Positions 43,014 to 52,302 of a stretch of 64,000 nt of DNA are shown in pieces. Where the stretch lies: NCBI RefSeq assembly GCF_019048865.1, contig NZ_CP077604.1, positions 1,612,001 through 1,676,000 of the forward strand, written 5' to 3'. The translations under genes and the position numbers were made by a program. How positions within the stretch are numbered: position 1 is the stretch's first letter; each line of letters opens with the position of its first letter. Source of the DNA: Aquihabitans sp. G128 (lineage in GTDB: Bacteria; Actinomycetota; Acidimicrobiia; Acidimicrobiales; Iamiaceae). The notes under the pieces are model-generated. The model did no database searches, was not told the DNA's origin, and saw nothing but the letters and a program-made list of their open reading frames with translations.

Positions 43014-44300
43014 ATGTTGGTACGCCGTCTCGCCCGTCCGATGCTCGCCTCCGTCTTCGTCTCGGGAGGTGTCGACACCCTGCGCAACCCCGGCCCTCGT
43101 GCCGAGCTGGCCGAACCGGTGGTCGACCGCATCGTCGAAGCCGTGCAGCCCGTCGCCCAGAAGGTGGCCGCCGCCGGCCAAGACAAGGTCGAGGCCGCCG
43201 CCACCGCCATCGACGACGCCACCACCACGGCGGCAGCCAAGGTGGACGAGGCTGCGCTGGGCGCGGTCGACGCCGCCGGCACCGCAGCCGACAAGGTGCG
43301 CGCCGCCGGCGACGCCGCCACCGAGCAGGCCGAGGCGGACGACCGCATCGGCGACGCGCCGGCCGCCAAGGTCGACGAGGCCACGGACCGGGCCGCCGAG
43401 GTCGCCACCAGCGCCGAGGACCAGGCGGCAGGAGTGGCCGCCAAGGCGTCCGACGCCGCCCACGCCGCCTCCGACAAGGTGGGCGGTGTGGCCACCGAGG
43501 TGCGCAGCACCGTCTCCGCGGTGGCCGCCGGCAAGCCGCTGCCCTTCGAGACCGAGACCTACGTGAAGGTCAACGCGGCGGTGCAGGTGGGCGCCGGCGT
43601 GCTGCTCGGCCTGGGCAAGCTCCCGCGCCTGTCCTCGGCCGCCCTGGCCGCCACCCTCATCCCCACCACCGTCGCCGGCCACCGCTTCTGGGAGGCCGAG
43701 GGCGAAGAGCGCAAGGCCCAGCAGGTCCACTTCTTCAAGAACGTCAGCCTGGTCGGGGGCCTGATCCTGGCTGCGGTCGACACCGAGGGCCGCCCCGGCC
43801 TCGGCTACCGCGCGTCACACGCCCGCAAGGAGGCCAAGGTCGCCGGCGCCGCCGCCAAGGCCAACGCCGTCATCGGGTCCCGGGCCGTGAAGGCCAACGC
43901 CAAGGCCGCCGGTCGCCTTGCTGCGGCCAACGCGTCCGACGCCGGCGAGGCCGGCCGACGCCGGGCCAAGGCGGCCGGCAAGGCCGCCCGCAAGGAGGCC
44001 GAGGTCTACGGCAAGCAGGCCCGCAAGCAGGCGAAGAAGTACCAGAAGGTGGCGGCCAAGCGGGCCGACGCCTACGCCAAGGTGGCCTCGGAGCGGGCCT
44101 CGGCGTTCAGCGACGCGGCCTCGGACAAGGCGGCCGACCTGTCGAAGGTGGCCCAGAAGCGGGGCCACGAGCTGTCGAAGGCCGCGCAGGCGAAGGGCCA
44201 GGACGTGGCCAAGGCCGCTCGCCAGAGCGACCTGCCGGATGTGGCAGCCGCCCGCTTCCACGACCTCACGGCTCGTGCCCAGGACCTGGTGGCCGGCTGA
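43014..44300 (+). CDS. DoxX-family membrane protein with Ala-rich repeat insertions
   Basis: A 428-residue protein. Pieces typical of a DoxX four-helix protein are LVRRLARPMLASVFVSGGVD at the start, then YVKVNAAVQVGAGVLLGLGK, LAATLIPTTVAGHRFWE and FFKNVSLVGGLILAAVDTEG. They are interrupted after the first helix by about 115 residues of degenerate Ala/Asp/Glu/Lys helical repeats (VEAAATAIDDATTTAAAKVD style), and the C-terminal 155 residues are similar Ala/Lys-rich helices. The inserts resemble apolipoprotein or LEA-type amphipathic repeats. Normal DoxX proteins are about 130-170 residues. Function is unknown. Confidence 0.8.
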   Translation: MLVRRLARPMLASVFVSGGVDTLRNPGPRAELAEPVVDRIVEAVQPVAQKVAAAGQDKVEAAATAIDDATTTAAAKVDEAALGAVDAAGTAADKVRAAGDAATEQAEADDRIGDAPAAKVDEATDRAAEVATSAEDQAAGVAAKASDAAHAASDKVGGVATEVRSTVSAVAAGKPLPFETETYVKVNAAVQVGAGVLLGLGKLPRLSSAALAATLIPTTVAGHRFWEAEGEERKAQQVHFFKNVSLVGGLILAAVDTEGRPGLGYRASHARKEAKVAGAAAKANAVIGSRAVKANAKAAGRLAAANASDAGEAGRRRAKAAGKAARKEAEVYGKQARKQAKKYQKVAAKRADAYAKVASERASAFSDAASDKAADLSKVAQKRGHELSKAAQAKGQDVAKAARQSDLPDVAAARFHDLTARAQDLVAG

Positions 44301-44320
44301 TCCCTTGGTGACGGGCCGGG

Positions 44321-44338
44321 CCCGGGGTCAGCCCCGGG
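44321..44338. terminator. hairpin between convergent DoxX and proA genes
   Basis: CCCGGGG-TCAG-CCCCGGG forms a 7-bp GC stem with a 4-nt loop that overlaps the proA stop codon. Confidence 0.5.
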
Positions 44339-45578
44339 TCTGGCCGTCGCCGCGCACGAGGTACTTGGCGGTGGTGAGCTCGCGGAGGCCCATCGGGCCC
44401 CGGGCGTGGAGCTTCTGGGTGCTGATGCCGATCTCGGCGCCGAAGCCGAACTCCTCGCCGTCGACGAAGCGGGTGGAGGCGTTGACCACCACGGCGGCGG
44501 CGTCGACCCGCTGGGTGAAGCGGTCGGCGGCGGCCAGCGAGCCGGTGACGATGGCCTCGCTGTGGCCGGAGCCGTAGCGGGTGATGTGGTCGATGGCCTC
44601 GTCGATGCCGTCGACCACCTTCACGGCCAGCTTCAGGTCGAGGAACTCGTTCGACCAGTCGTCCTCGGTGGCCTCGGTGGCCGACGGCAGCAGGGCGATG
44701 GTGGCCGGGTCGGCCACCATCTCGACGCCGGCCAGCACGTCGGGCAGCCCGGCGAGGAACGGTTCGGCGACGGCTCGGTGGACCAGCAGGGTCTCGGCGG
44801 CGTTGCACACCGAGGGGCGCTGGGTCTTGGCGTTGTGGATGATGCGGGCCGCCATCTCGAGGTCGGCGGCGGCATCGACGTACACGTGGCAGTTGCCGTC
44901 GCCGTCGACGACGTAGGGCACCGTGGCGTTGTCGAGGATCGAGCGGATGAGCGACGGGCCGCCGCGCGGGATGAGGCAGTCGATCGACCCCCGCTGCTGC
45001 ATGAACGCCACGGCACCTTCGCGGGACGTGTCGTCGACGAGCACCAGCGCGTCGGCGGGCAGGTCGGCCTTGACGTAGGCCTCGCGCAGCACCGCCGCGA
45101 TCGCCTGGTTCGAGGTGATGGCCCCCGAGGAGCCGCGGAGGAAGGCGGCGTTGCCGGACTTCAGGCAGAGGCCGGCGGCGTCGGAGGTCACGTTGGGCCG
45201 GTTCTCGTAGATGATCGCCACCACGCCGAGCGGCACCCGCACCCGGCTGATGCGCAACCCGTTCGGGCGGACCCAACCGTCGAGCACCTCGCCGACCGGG
45301 TCCGGCAGCGACGCCACCTGGCGCAGCCCACCGGCCATGGCCGCCACCCGGCCGGCATCGAGCCGGAGCCGGTCGATCACCGTGGGGGCGACCCCGCCGG
45401 CGATGGCACGCTCGACGTCGGTGGCGTTGGCGGCCAGCACGTCGGCCGTCCGGTCGACCAGCAGGTCGGCGGCGGCGAGCAGCGCGTCGTCCTTCTGCGT
45501 GCTCGAGGCCGTGGCCAGCACCCGGCTGGCGGCCTTGGCTCGCTGGCCCTGGGCGGCGATGGCAGAGGTCTCGGACAC
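44328..45578 (-). CDS. proA: gamma-glutamyl phosphate reductase
   Basis: A 416-residue aldehyde-dehydrogenase-fold enzyme for the second step of proline synthesis, reducing gamma-glutamyl phosphate to glutamate semialdehyde. Seen are [37 protein letters not shown], the catalytic Cys in [36 protein letters not shown] and [20 protein letters not shown]. The GTG start 6 nt after TATCCT indicates a leaderless mRNA. proB lies about 11 kb away, not in the same operon; inverted repeats lie upstream of both. Confidence 0.96.
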   Translation of the reverse strand: MSETSAIAAQGQRAKAASRVLATASSTQKDDALLAAADLLVDRTADVLAANATDVERAIAGGVAPTVIDRLRLDAGRVAAMAGGLRQVASLPDPVGEVLDGWVRPNGLRISRVRVPLGVVAIIYENRPNVTSDAAGLCLKSGNAAFLRGSSGAITSNQAIAAVLREAYVKADLPADALVLVDDTSREGAVAFMQQRGSIDCLIPRGGPSLIRSILDNATVPYVVDGDGNCHVYVDAAADLEMAARIIHNAKTQRPSVCNAAETLLVHRAVAEPFLAGLPDVLAGVEMVADPATIALLPSATEATEDDWSNEFLDLKLAVKVVDGIDEAIDHITRYGSGHSEAIVTGSLAAADRFTQRVDAAAVVVNASTRFVDGEEFGFGAEIGISTQKLHARGPMGLRELTTAKYLVRGDGQTRG

Positions 45579-45584
45579 GCCCGC

Positions 45585-45590
45585 AGGATA
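45585..45590 (-). promoter_or_regulatory. -10 element, leaderless promoter of proA
   Basis: TATCCT on the minus strand ends 6 nt before the GTG, the same hexamer and spacing as before the MoxR gene. Confidence 0.55.
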
Positions 45591-45635
45591 CCGGCGCCCC
45601 CTCCCCCACCCCCAACGACAGGCCCCCACCCCCCC

Positions 45636-45786
45636 GGGTCGGCCGCCCCACACCCCTCCCCCGAACTTGTGGGCCCACACCGCCGTTTTCGGCAGCGTCG
45701 GCCCACAAGTTCCCGGGTCGGGCGCCCCACCCCTCGAACTTGTGGGCCCAGACCGCCGTTTTCGGCAGCGTCGGCCCACAAGTTCG
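45636..45786. repeat. tandem duplication of a long inverted-repeat element upstream of proA
   Basis: Two copies, 73 bp apart, of an element with perfect 13-14 bp arms CGAACTTGTGGGCC / GGCCCACAAGTTCG (copy 1 arms 45663-45675 and 45700-45712; copy 2 arms 45735-45748 and 45773-45786). The arms surround a nearly identical core that holds a second small dyad, GCCG-TTTT-CGGC. The copies differ at only a few positions. They lie between the end of the PhoX-type gene and the proA promoter. They could be terminators, REP-like elements or a regulator site. Confidence 0.85.
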
Positions 45787-45789
45787 TCG

Positions 45790-45829
45790 GGGTGTGGGTG
45801 GTGGGGTGTGGGTGGTGGGGTGTGGGTGG
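45790..45829 (+). repeat. G-rich 14-bp tandem repeat
   Basis: About 2.9 copies of the unit GGTGTGGGTGGTGG lie just after the PhoX-type stop codon. Runs of two to four G on the plus strand could form a G-quadruplex. It abuts the inverted-repeat pair. Confidence 0.8.
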
Positions 45830-45834
45830 GTCGG

Positions 45835-47244
45835 TCAGAGGGCGGCGGAGCCGCGGGACCAGGGGCCGGTGAGGGCGAGGACGATGCCGGGGGTCTGGAT
45901 GTTGACGAACAGGGTGGAGCGGTCCCGGGAGAACGTGGGGCCGGTGAACTCGCTGTCGTTGAGGGCGTTGCGAGCGATCAGGAAGGTCTCGCCCCAGCGA
46001 TTGACGCCGAGGACGTGCGACGCGCCCTCGCCGTCCTCGGCCAGCACCAGGCCGCCCGAGGGGGTGACGGTGATGTTGTCCGGGCCGTCAGGGCGATCCG
46101 AGGCCGTGTCGGTGTTGACCGCGTAGAGGACCTCGAGCTCGATGGTGCCCTTGCGCGGGTCGTAGGCCCACACCTGGCCGTCGTGCTCGGCCCGGCTGCC
46201 GTCGGCGAGGCGGGCGAAGGAGGCCACGACGTGCACCAGCCCGTCCTGCCAGTAGATGCCCTCGAGCTTGCGGCTGCGGGTGATCGCCCCGCCCGGGCCG
46301 GTGATCGTGGTGGCGCCGTTGGCGTAGGTGAACTGCTTGCGGGTGGAGACCGAGGTGGCCAGCGGGTCCGGCACCGTCTTCCACTGGACGCGGTGGCGGG
46401 CGCCGATGCGGGTCTCGGTGGAGAGGTCGGGCAGGTCCGGGACCAGCATGGCCTCGAGGTAGCCGCCCTTGCGGTACGCCCCGTACCGGTGGCGGCGATC
46501 CGCCGGGGTGAAGCGGTAGAGCAGGCCGTTGGGCCCGCTGGCGTCCTCGGTGAGGTAGGCGTGGCCGCGGCCGGGGTCGATGGCCACCGCCTCGTGGGCG
46601 AAGCGGCCCAGGGCGGTGAGCGGGGTGGGGTCCTGGTTGTGCCCGGGGGTCGAGGGGTCGACCTCGAACACCCAGCCGTGGTCGCGCAGCGCGGTCGTGC
46701 CGTCGGCCTTCTGCTCGGTCTCCTCGCAGGTCAGCCAGGTGCCCCACGGCGTGGGGCCGCCGGCGCAGTTGCTCCACGTGCCGGCCAGGCTCACGTACTC
46801 GACCTGGCGCTTCCCGTGGCGGTCGACGTGGATCGTGCTGGTGCCGCCGACGGCCTTGGGGTCGTAGGTGTACGCAGCCGGCGCGGTGGCCGGGAACGCC
46901 GCGGTGGCGCCCTGCTCGTGGTTCACGACCAGCACGGTCGAGCCACGGGGCCCGGCGAAGGCGGCGGTGCCGTCCTGGGCGCCCGGCACGAGGGCCTGGG
47001 TCGGGCGGCCGGACAGGTCGGTGAGGCGATCGCCGGCCCGGGTGACCACCTGGTAGCGGAAGCCCTTGGGCAGGTCGAGCAGGCCGGCGGGGTCGGCCAC
47101 GAGCGGGCCGTAGCCGGTGCCTCGGGAGAAGTGGTGGGTGGCGGCGTCGGAAGCCGCGAGCAGCGGCTCGGCCCGGCCGAGGATGGTGACGCCGACGGCG
47201 GCGGCGCCGGCGCCCTGGAGGAACTGGCGACGGGATGCAGGCAT
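45835..47244 (-). CDS. PhoX-type (DUF839) alkaline phosphatase, Tat-exported
   Basis: A 469-residue protein with a Tat signal ([20 protein letters not shown]) and a DUF839/PhoX beta-propeller. Recognisable parts are [74 protein letters not shown] and the C-terminal [18 protein letters not shown]. PhoX enzymes are Ca2+/Fe3+ phosphatases that release phosphate from organic esters outside the cell. AGGAG precedes the ATG and a PHO-box-like repeat lies about 70-90 nt upstream, consistent with phosphate control. Confidence 0.92.
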   Translation of the reverse strand: MPASRRQFLQGAGAAAVGVTILGRAEPLLAASDAATHHFSRGTGYGPLVADPAGLLDLPKGFRYQVVTRAGDRLTDLSGRPTQALVPGAQDGTAAFAGPRGSTVLVVNHEQGATAAFPATAPAAYTYDPKAVGGTSTIHVDRHGKRQVEYVSLAGTWSNCAGGPTPWGTWLTCEETEQKADGTTALRDHGWVFEVDPSTPGHNQDPTPLTALGRFAHEAVAIDPGRGHAYLTEDASGPNGLLYRFTPADRRHRYGAYRKGGYLEAMLVPDLPDLSTETRIGARHRVQWKTVPDPLATSVSTRKQFTYANGATTITGPGGAITRSRKLEGIYWQDGLVHVVASFARLADGSRAEHDGQVWAYDPRKGTIELEVLYAVNTDTASDRPDGPDNITVTPSGGLVLAEDGEGASHVLGVNRWGETFLIARNALNDSEFTGPTFSRDRSTLFVNIQTPGIVLALTGPWSRGSAAL

Positions 47245-47314
47245 GGGGGGCTCCTGGTGAAGGTGACGGGTGCCCCGAGGGTGACGGGTCGACCTGGCGC
47301 CTGCCCCACCGGGA

Positions 47315-47332
47315 GGTGAAGCCTGGGTGAGG
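47315..47332 (-). promoter_or_regulatory. PHO-box-like direct repeat upstream of PhoX-type gene
   Basis: On the minus strand CCTCACC, four bases, CTTCACC. The layout (two 7-mers, 11-bp period) equals the PHO box, with fewer matches to GTTCACC than the phospholipase site. Confidence 0.5.
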
Positions 47333-47404
47333 ACCTCGTGGCCCTCGGGTGGCGGGCCGGCCGGCGGGCCCACCGCTGGTCCGAGGCGCCCGGGCGGCCA
47401 CCGG

Positions 47405-47410
47405 TAGGGT
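47405..47410 (+). promoter_or_regulatory. -10 element, leaderless promoter of GNAT gene
   Basis: TAGGGT ends 6 nt before the GTG start. Confidence 0.55.
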
Positions 47411-47416
47411 TGCGCC

Positions 47417-48014
47417 GTGCCCACGGTCCGCCCGGCGACCCCCGACGAGATCCCGCGCGTGGGCGAAGCCCTGGCTGCGGCCTTCGCCGACGATCCCGTG
47501 TGGTCGTGGCTGGCCTCGCCTCGCGCCTCCTGGTCCGAGCGGGCTGCGGCGTGGTTCGCCGCCGAGGCCCGCACGCAGCTCCGCGGCCACGGCGAGGTCC
47601 TGGTCGACGACGAGCTCCGCGGGGCGGCGCTGTGGTCCTCTCCCGGCCACTGGCAGACCAAGCCGAGCGAGTCGGTCGCCCTGCTGCTGCCGTCGCTGCG
47701 CCTGTTCCGCAGCCGCAGCGTCCGCGGCCTGCGCACCGTCTCGGCCATGGAGGCCAAGCACCCGAAGGCCCGCTTGCACTGGTACCTGGCCGTGCTCGGC
47801 ACCGACCCCGCCCACCAGGGCCACGGCGTCGGCAGCGCGCTGATCCGGGCGGTCACCGACCGCTGCGACGAACAGGGCCTGCCCGCCTACCTCGAAGTCG
47901 TCGAAGGAGCAGAACGTGCCGTTCTACGCTCGGCACGGCTTCGAGGTCACCGAGGAGCTGGCGCTGGCCGACGGGCCGACCATGTGGTTGACGTGGCGGG
48001 AGCCAAAGGGATGA
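47417..48014 (+). CDS. GNAT-family N-acetyltransferase (one-base frameshift)
   Basis: A 198-residue GNAT protein after removing one extra A at 47895-47896. The N-terminal part has [20 protein letters not shown]; the acetyl-CoA loop is [18 protein letters not shown] near residue 130. In the shifted frame the C-terminus reads [20 protein letters not shown] and then [10 protein letters not shown], the usual strand-helix end of the fold. The substrate is unknown. It begins about 170 nt upstream-divergent from the PhoX-type gene and ends 10 nt before the AAA+ gene, with which it may be co-transcribed. Confidence 0.86.
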
Positions 48015-48024
48015 GGGACCGACG

Positions 48025-49543
48025 ATGATCCCCCCCGAAGCAGGTGCAGAAGGCGGTCGAGGTCTTCGTCGCCGACGTGGCGGCGGCCATGCGCGACGTC
48101 GTGGGCCGCCTCCCCGCGCTCGACGGCCGGCGCCTCGACCAGGACGTCGCGACCGAGGCGTTCAACCTGGTCACCGCGTTCATCGACGTCGACAAGAGCC
48201 ACACCGACGACGAGCTCTGGGGCGTGATCTTCGCCTTCGGCCGCTGGATGCCGGACCAGCTGGGCCGGGCCAAGCCCGACGAGCTGCGCCGCACGTCGCT
48301 CCTGGTGGGCCGGGCCGCCTGGCTCGAGCAGGTGTCGCCGATGTTCGAGATTCTGGTCACCGCCGACCAGCGCTTCGGCACCACCCACAGCCGCACGTAC
48401 TACGACCGGGGCATCCACCTCGCCTTCACGGTCATCGCCCTCGACGCCCAGCCCTCGCGGCCCGAGCTGCAGGCCATCGACGACCTGCGCACCCGCCTGC
48501 TCGGGGCCATGTCGGGCCTGCCCGCCTCGCCGCTCACCCCAGGCGGCCCTCCCGGGCCCGGGGCGCCGGCGGCCGTCGCCGGCCCCGGTGCCCCTGCCGC
48601 CGAGGCGGCCGCCACGCCGGCCGTCGCCACCGAGGAGGAGCTGCCGCCCGCCCGGCCGCTGGAGGAGCTGCTCGCCGAGCTCGACGAGCTGGTGGGCCTC
48701 GACAGCGTGAAGACCGAGGTCCGCCTCGTCACCAACCTCCTGCGCGTGCAGCAGCTGCGCGCCGAGCGGAACCTCCCCACGTCGCCCCAGAGCCGCCACC
48801 TCGTCTTCACCGGCAACCCCGGCACCGGCAAGACCACCGTCGCCCGCCTGCTGGCCGGCATCTACCGGTCGCTGGGCGTGGTGAGGAAGGGCCAGCTGGT
48901 GGAGACCGACCGCTCCGGCCTGGTGTCGGGCTACGTCGGGCAGACCGCCCTCAAGGTCATGGAGGTCGCCGACCGGGCCACCGACGGCGTGCTGCTCATC
49001 GACGAGGCCTACGCGCTGGCGCGCGGCGGCGAGAACGACTTCGGCCGCGAGGCCATCGACACCCTGGTGAAGGTCATCGAGGACCGGCGCGACGAGCTGG
49101 TGGTGATCGCCGCCGGCTACCCCGACGAGATGGCCACCTTCATCGCCGCCAACCCCGGCCTGGCCTCGCGGTTCCCCAAGACCATCTTCTTCCCCGACTA
49201 CACCGACGACGAGCTGTGGAGCATCTTCAGCACCGTCGGCGAGAAGGCCGGCTACCGGCCCGACGCCTCCGCCGAGGCCAAGGTGCGGGCCTGGTTCGCC
49301 TCGGTGCCCCGGGACAAGGGGTTCGGCAACGGCCGCCTGGCCCGCAACCTGTTCGAGGACGCCGTCGCCCGCCAGGCCGGCCGGGTGGTGGCCATCACCG
49401 ACCCCACCGACGAGCAGCTGACCACCCTCGTCGCCGAGGACATCGCCGGCCCGGGCGAGGGCCCGCGGCACGGCAACGCCGAGCCGGCCGCCCCGGCCCC
49501 CGCCACCCCTGCCGGCGGGCCGACCGGGAGCGCCGCCCCGTGA
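48025..49543 (+). CDS. CbbX/SpoVK-type AAA+ ATPase with N-terminal helical domain (one-base frameshift)
   Basis: A 505-residue AAA+ protein if one base of the C7 run at 48030-48036 is removed, giving the start MIPPKQVQKAVEVFVADVAA. Residues 1-165 are helical; FIDVDKSHTDDELWGVIFAF hints at a TerB-like domain, which is inference. A Pro/Ala linker follows. The ATPase has Walker A FTGNPGTGKTTVARLLAG, Walker B GVLLIDEAYALARGG and the CbbX-type AAGYPDEMATFIAANPGLAS and RFPKTIFFPDYTDDEL. It should remodel a protein partner, perhaps the membrane complex encoded downstream. The next gene overlaps its stop by 4 nt. Confidence 0.87.
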
Positions 49544-50451
49544 GGCAGCGGATCCTGGCGATCGTCGGCGCCGTGGCCCTGGTCGTGGTGGCCGTGTTCG
49601 TCCGCTCGATGATCAGCGACGACGGCTCGGGCGGCTCCTCCGGCGACGACGGCGGGAAGCCCGTGGTCGCCTGCACGCCCGACCTCCAGGGCATCTGCGA
49701 CGCCCTCGAGGCCGACGGTCGCATCGCCGCCGACACCCCTGCGCTCGACCTGGCCGACGCCGCCGCCCCGCCTGCTGCGCTCGACGGCTGGATCACCTGG
49801 GACCCGGCCCCCGGCATCGCCGACATCGATGCCGAGCAGGCCAGCGCGAACAAGCCCTGGGATGCCGGTGCGCCCCTCGGCGCCTCCACCTTGGCGGTGG
49901 CCGTGCGCGGCAGCCAGCTCACGGGAGCACCGTCGGGCTGCACCCAGGTGGCGTTCCCGTGGACGTGCCTCGACCAGGAGGCATCGTCGAGCGCCGCCAT
50001 CGGCGTGGGCACCGGCACCACCGCCGAGAGCCTGGCCCGCCTCTACCCGATCGCCCTGAGCCTCGTCCCCGACGCCGACAGCGGCTTCCGCGACATCCCC
50101 GACCAGCGCCTCCAGTCTCTGGTGAACAGCCCGCCGGACGGCCAGGACCCGTTCCCGGACCAGCTGCGGACCCTGCAGACGAAGGTCGGCGCCCTGAACT
50201 ACCTCGTGGGCACCACCGACGCCTTCGAGGGAGCCGAGAACCTGACCGTGCTGACGGCCACCCCTGTCGCCCAGGCCACGATCGTGCTGGCGCCGCGCCG
50301 GGGGACGAAGGACCTCGTGGCGGGGTCGGCGCTCACGAGCAGCGGTGTGCAGCAGGCGCTGCGTGACGCCGGCGTCGTGCCCGGCACCGGCAGACTGGCA
50401 CCCGACGACCGCGCAGGCGACCTCTACGCCGTCCGAGACAAGGTGGGATGA
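49540..50451 (+). CDS. membrane-anchored solute-binding-like protein
   Basis: A 303-residue protein with one N-terminal membrane anchor (ILAIVGAVALVVVAVFVRSM) and an exported domain of about 260 residues. DGWITWDPAPGIADIDAEQA and LGASTLAVAVRGSQLTGAPS resemble a reduced type-2 periplasmic binding fold, and four cysteines near the start and middle could make disulfides. No ligand can be named. The GTG start overlaps the AAA+ stop as GTGA. It is followed 1 nt later by the VWA fusion gene, so the three are almost surely one operon. Confidence 0.75.
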   Translation: MRQRILAIVGAVALVVVAVFVRSMISDDGSGGSSGDDGGKPVVACTPDLQGICDALEADGRIAADTPALDLADAAAPPAALDGWITWDPAPGIADIDAEQASANKPWDAGAPLGASTLAVAVRGSQLTGAPSGCTQVAFPWTCLDQEASSSAAIGVGTGTTAESLARLYPIALSLVPDADSGFRDIPDQRLQSLVNSPPDGQDPFPDQLRTLQTKVGALNYLVGTTDAFEGAENLTVLTATPVAQATIVLAPRRGTKDLVAGSALTSSGVQQALRDAGVVPGTGRLAPDDRAGDLYAVRDKVG

Positions 50452-50452
50452 C

Positions 50453-52302
50453 ATGAGCACCCAGAACGTTGGACCGAAGCGGCGCCTGCGGCTGACCGCG
50501 GTGGCGCTGGCCGCCGGGCTGCTCGCCGCCAGCTGCAGCAGCGGGAGCGGCAGCTCCGGCGAGGGCGCCGACGGGCTGGGCGACCCGGGCGACTGCACGG
50601 TGGTCGACATCGCGGTGTCGTCGGAGAAGATCGACCTCATGAACGCCTTGGCGAAGTCGTTCAACGGCTCGAAGTCCGCCGAGCTCGGCGACGGCTGCGC
50701 CTTCGCCCGCCCGTACTCGAAGGCCTCCGGCGGCGCCACGGACCTGCTGGCCACCACCTGGCCGGAGACCGGCGAGGGGGAGCGCCCGGTCATCTGGTCG
50801 CCCGCGGCATCGAGCTGGGGGCAGATCCTCAACCAGCGCCTGGCCGACGACGGCAAGCCGGCCATGGTGGGCGACGCCGTCTCGTTCCAGCTGACCCCGC
50901 TGGTGATCGCCATGCCCGAGCCCATGGCCAACGCCCTCGGGTACCCCGGCAAGCCGGTGGGCTGGGCCGACATCGCCCGCCTGGCCACGTCCAAGGAGGG
51001 CTGGGCCGCCTACGGCCACCCCGAGTGGGGCGCCTTCAAGCTCGGCAAGACCAACCCGAACTTCTCCACCAGCGGCCTCTCCGCCCTCATCGGCCAGGCC
51101 TACGCCGCCACCGGCAAGACCCGCGGCCTGTCCAAGGAGGACCTCGAGGACGCCAAGGTCGAGCAGCTGGCGGCCGACGTCGAGTCGTCGGTGGTCCACT
51201 ACGGCGACATCACCATGACGTTCCTCAACAACTGGTTCCGCACCGACCGGGAGGGCACGTCGCTGCTCTACGCGTCGGCCGTGGCCGTCGAGGAGAAGTC
51301 GGTGATCGACTACAACCAGGGCAACCCCGACGGCGTGCTCGACCCAGGAGAGAAGCCCCGCAAGCCCCGGGTCCCGCTGGTGGCGATCTACCCGAAGGAG
51401 GGCACGCTCTACAGCGACAGCCCGATGTACGTGGTCGACGCGCCGTGGGTCGACGAGGCCGAGCAGCAGGGCGCGAAGAAGTTCATCGACTTCATCCAGA
51501 CCACCTCCAGCCAGAAGCAGGTGCTGGAGTACGGGTTCCGCCCCGGCAACCCGGACGTGAAGGTCGGCAGCCCCATCACCAAGGCCAACGGGGTCGACCC
51601 CGACCAGCCCTCCACGCTCCTGCAGGTCCCGGACCCGCCGGTCATGCTCTCGCTGCTGAAGAAGTGGCGCGAGCAGCGCAAGGGGGGCGCGTGATGCTCG
51701 TGCTCGACGTCTCCGGCTCCATGAAGGACCCGGCCGACCCGGACGATCCCGCCGGGCCCACCAAGCTCGACCTGGCCAAGAAGGCCGCCATCGAGTCGCT
51801 CGGCGAGTTCAAGAGCGACGACGAGGTCGGCCTGCGCATCTTCACCACCGGCCTGGGGCCCGACGGCCAGGCCAACTTCGAGAACGTGCTGCCGCTGCAG
51901 CCCATGTCCACGAACCGGGAGCGCCTCGCCTCGGCCATCCGCGACCAGTTCCCGCTGAACGCCACGCCGCTCTACGACGTCACGGACCAGGCGTTCGCCG
52001 ACATGGTGTCGAGCTACGACGCGAGCCGGATCAACGCCATCGTGCTGCTCACCGACGGGCAGAACGACGACGGCGACACCGGCGACGACGACCAGCAGCT
52101 GTCGTCGCTGCTCGCCGACCTGCGCCGGTCCACCAACGGCGAGAGCGCCAAGCCCATCCGGATCTTCCCGATCGCCTACGGCAAGAGCGCCGACCTCGAC
52201 GTGCTCCAGGACATCGCCGAGGCCACCAACGCGGCGGCCTACGACGCCAGCAACCCCGAGACGATCACCAAGGTGTTCACCGCGGTGGTGTCCAACTTCT
52301 GA
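50453..52302 (+). CDS. solute-binding / VWA domain lipoprotein (one-base frameshift)
   Basis: A 616-residue lipoprotein if one G is restored to the G6 run at 51682-51687; otherwise two frames touching at TGATG. The N-terminal lipobox (LAASC) precedes a periplasmic-binding-protein-like domain (WSPAASSWGQILNQRLADDG, EPMANALGYPGKPVGWADIA). The VWA domain starts VMLVLDVSGSM with intact MIDAS residues plus ATPLYDVT and IVLLTDGQNDDGD. Fused solute-binding-VWA proteins are known in actinobacteria, and the VWA part alone would lack its first strand, which supports a single gene. Metal-dependent adhesion or complex assembly outside the membrane is likely. Confidence 0.84.

Noticed and set aside
42772-43566. 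A 264-codon frame running from the gap before the DoxX gene into that gene
   Set aside because: Low-complexity Pro/Arg/Ser sequence, no ribosome-binding site, and most of it is a shifted reading of the DoxX gene.
45636-45829. CRISPR array
   Set aside because: Only two copies of the larger repeat, in direct abutment with related sequence between them, no unique spacers and no cas genes.
47256-47275. A third PHO-like unit (GGTGAAG) close to the PhoX-type start
   Set aside because: It overlaps the ribosome-binding-site region and its partner repeat has the wrong spacing.
51694-52302. VWA domain as a separate gene starting at the overlapping ATG
   Set aside because: The start would fall inside the first strand of the VWA fold; a one-base error joining the two frames explains the data better, though I keep the alternative in the entry.
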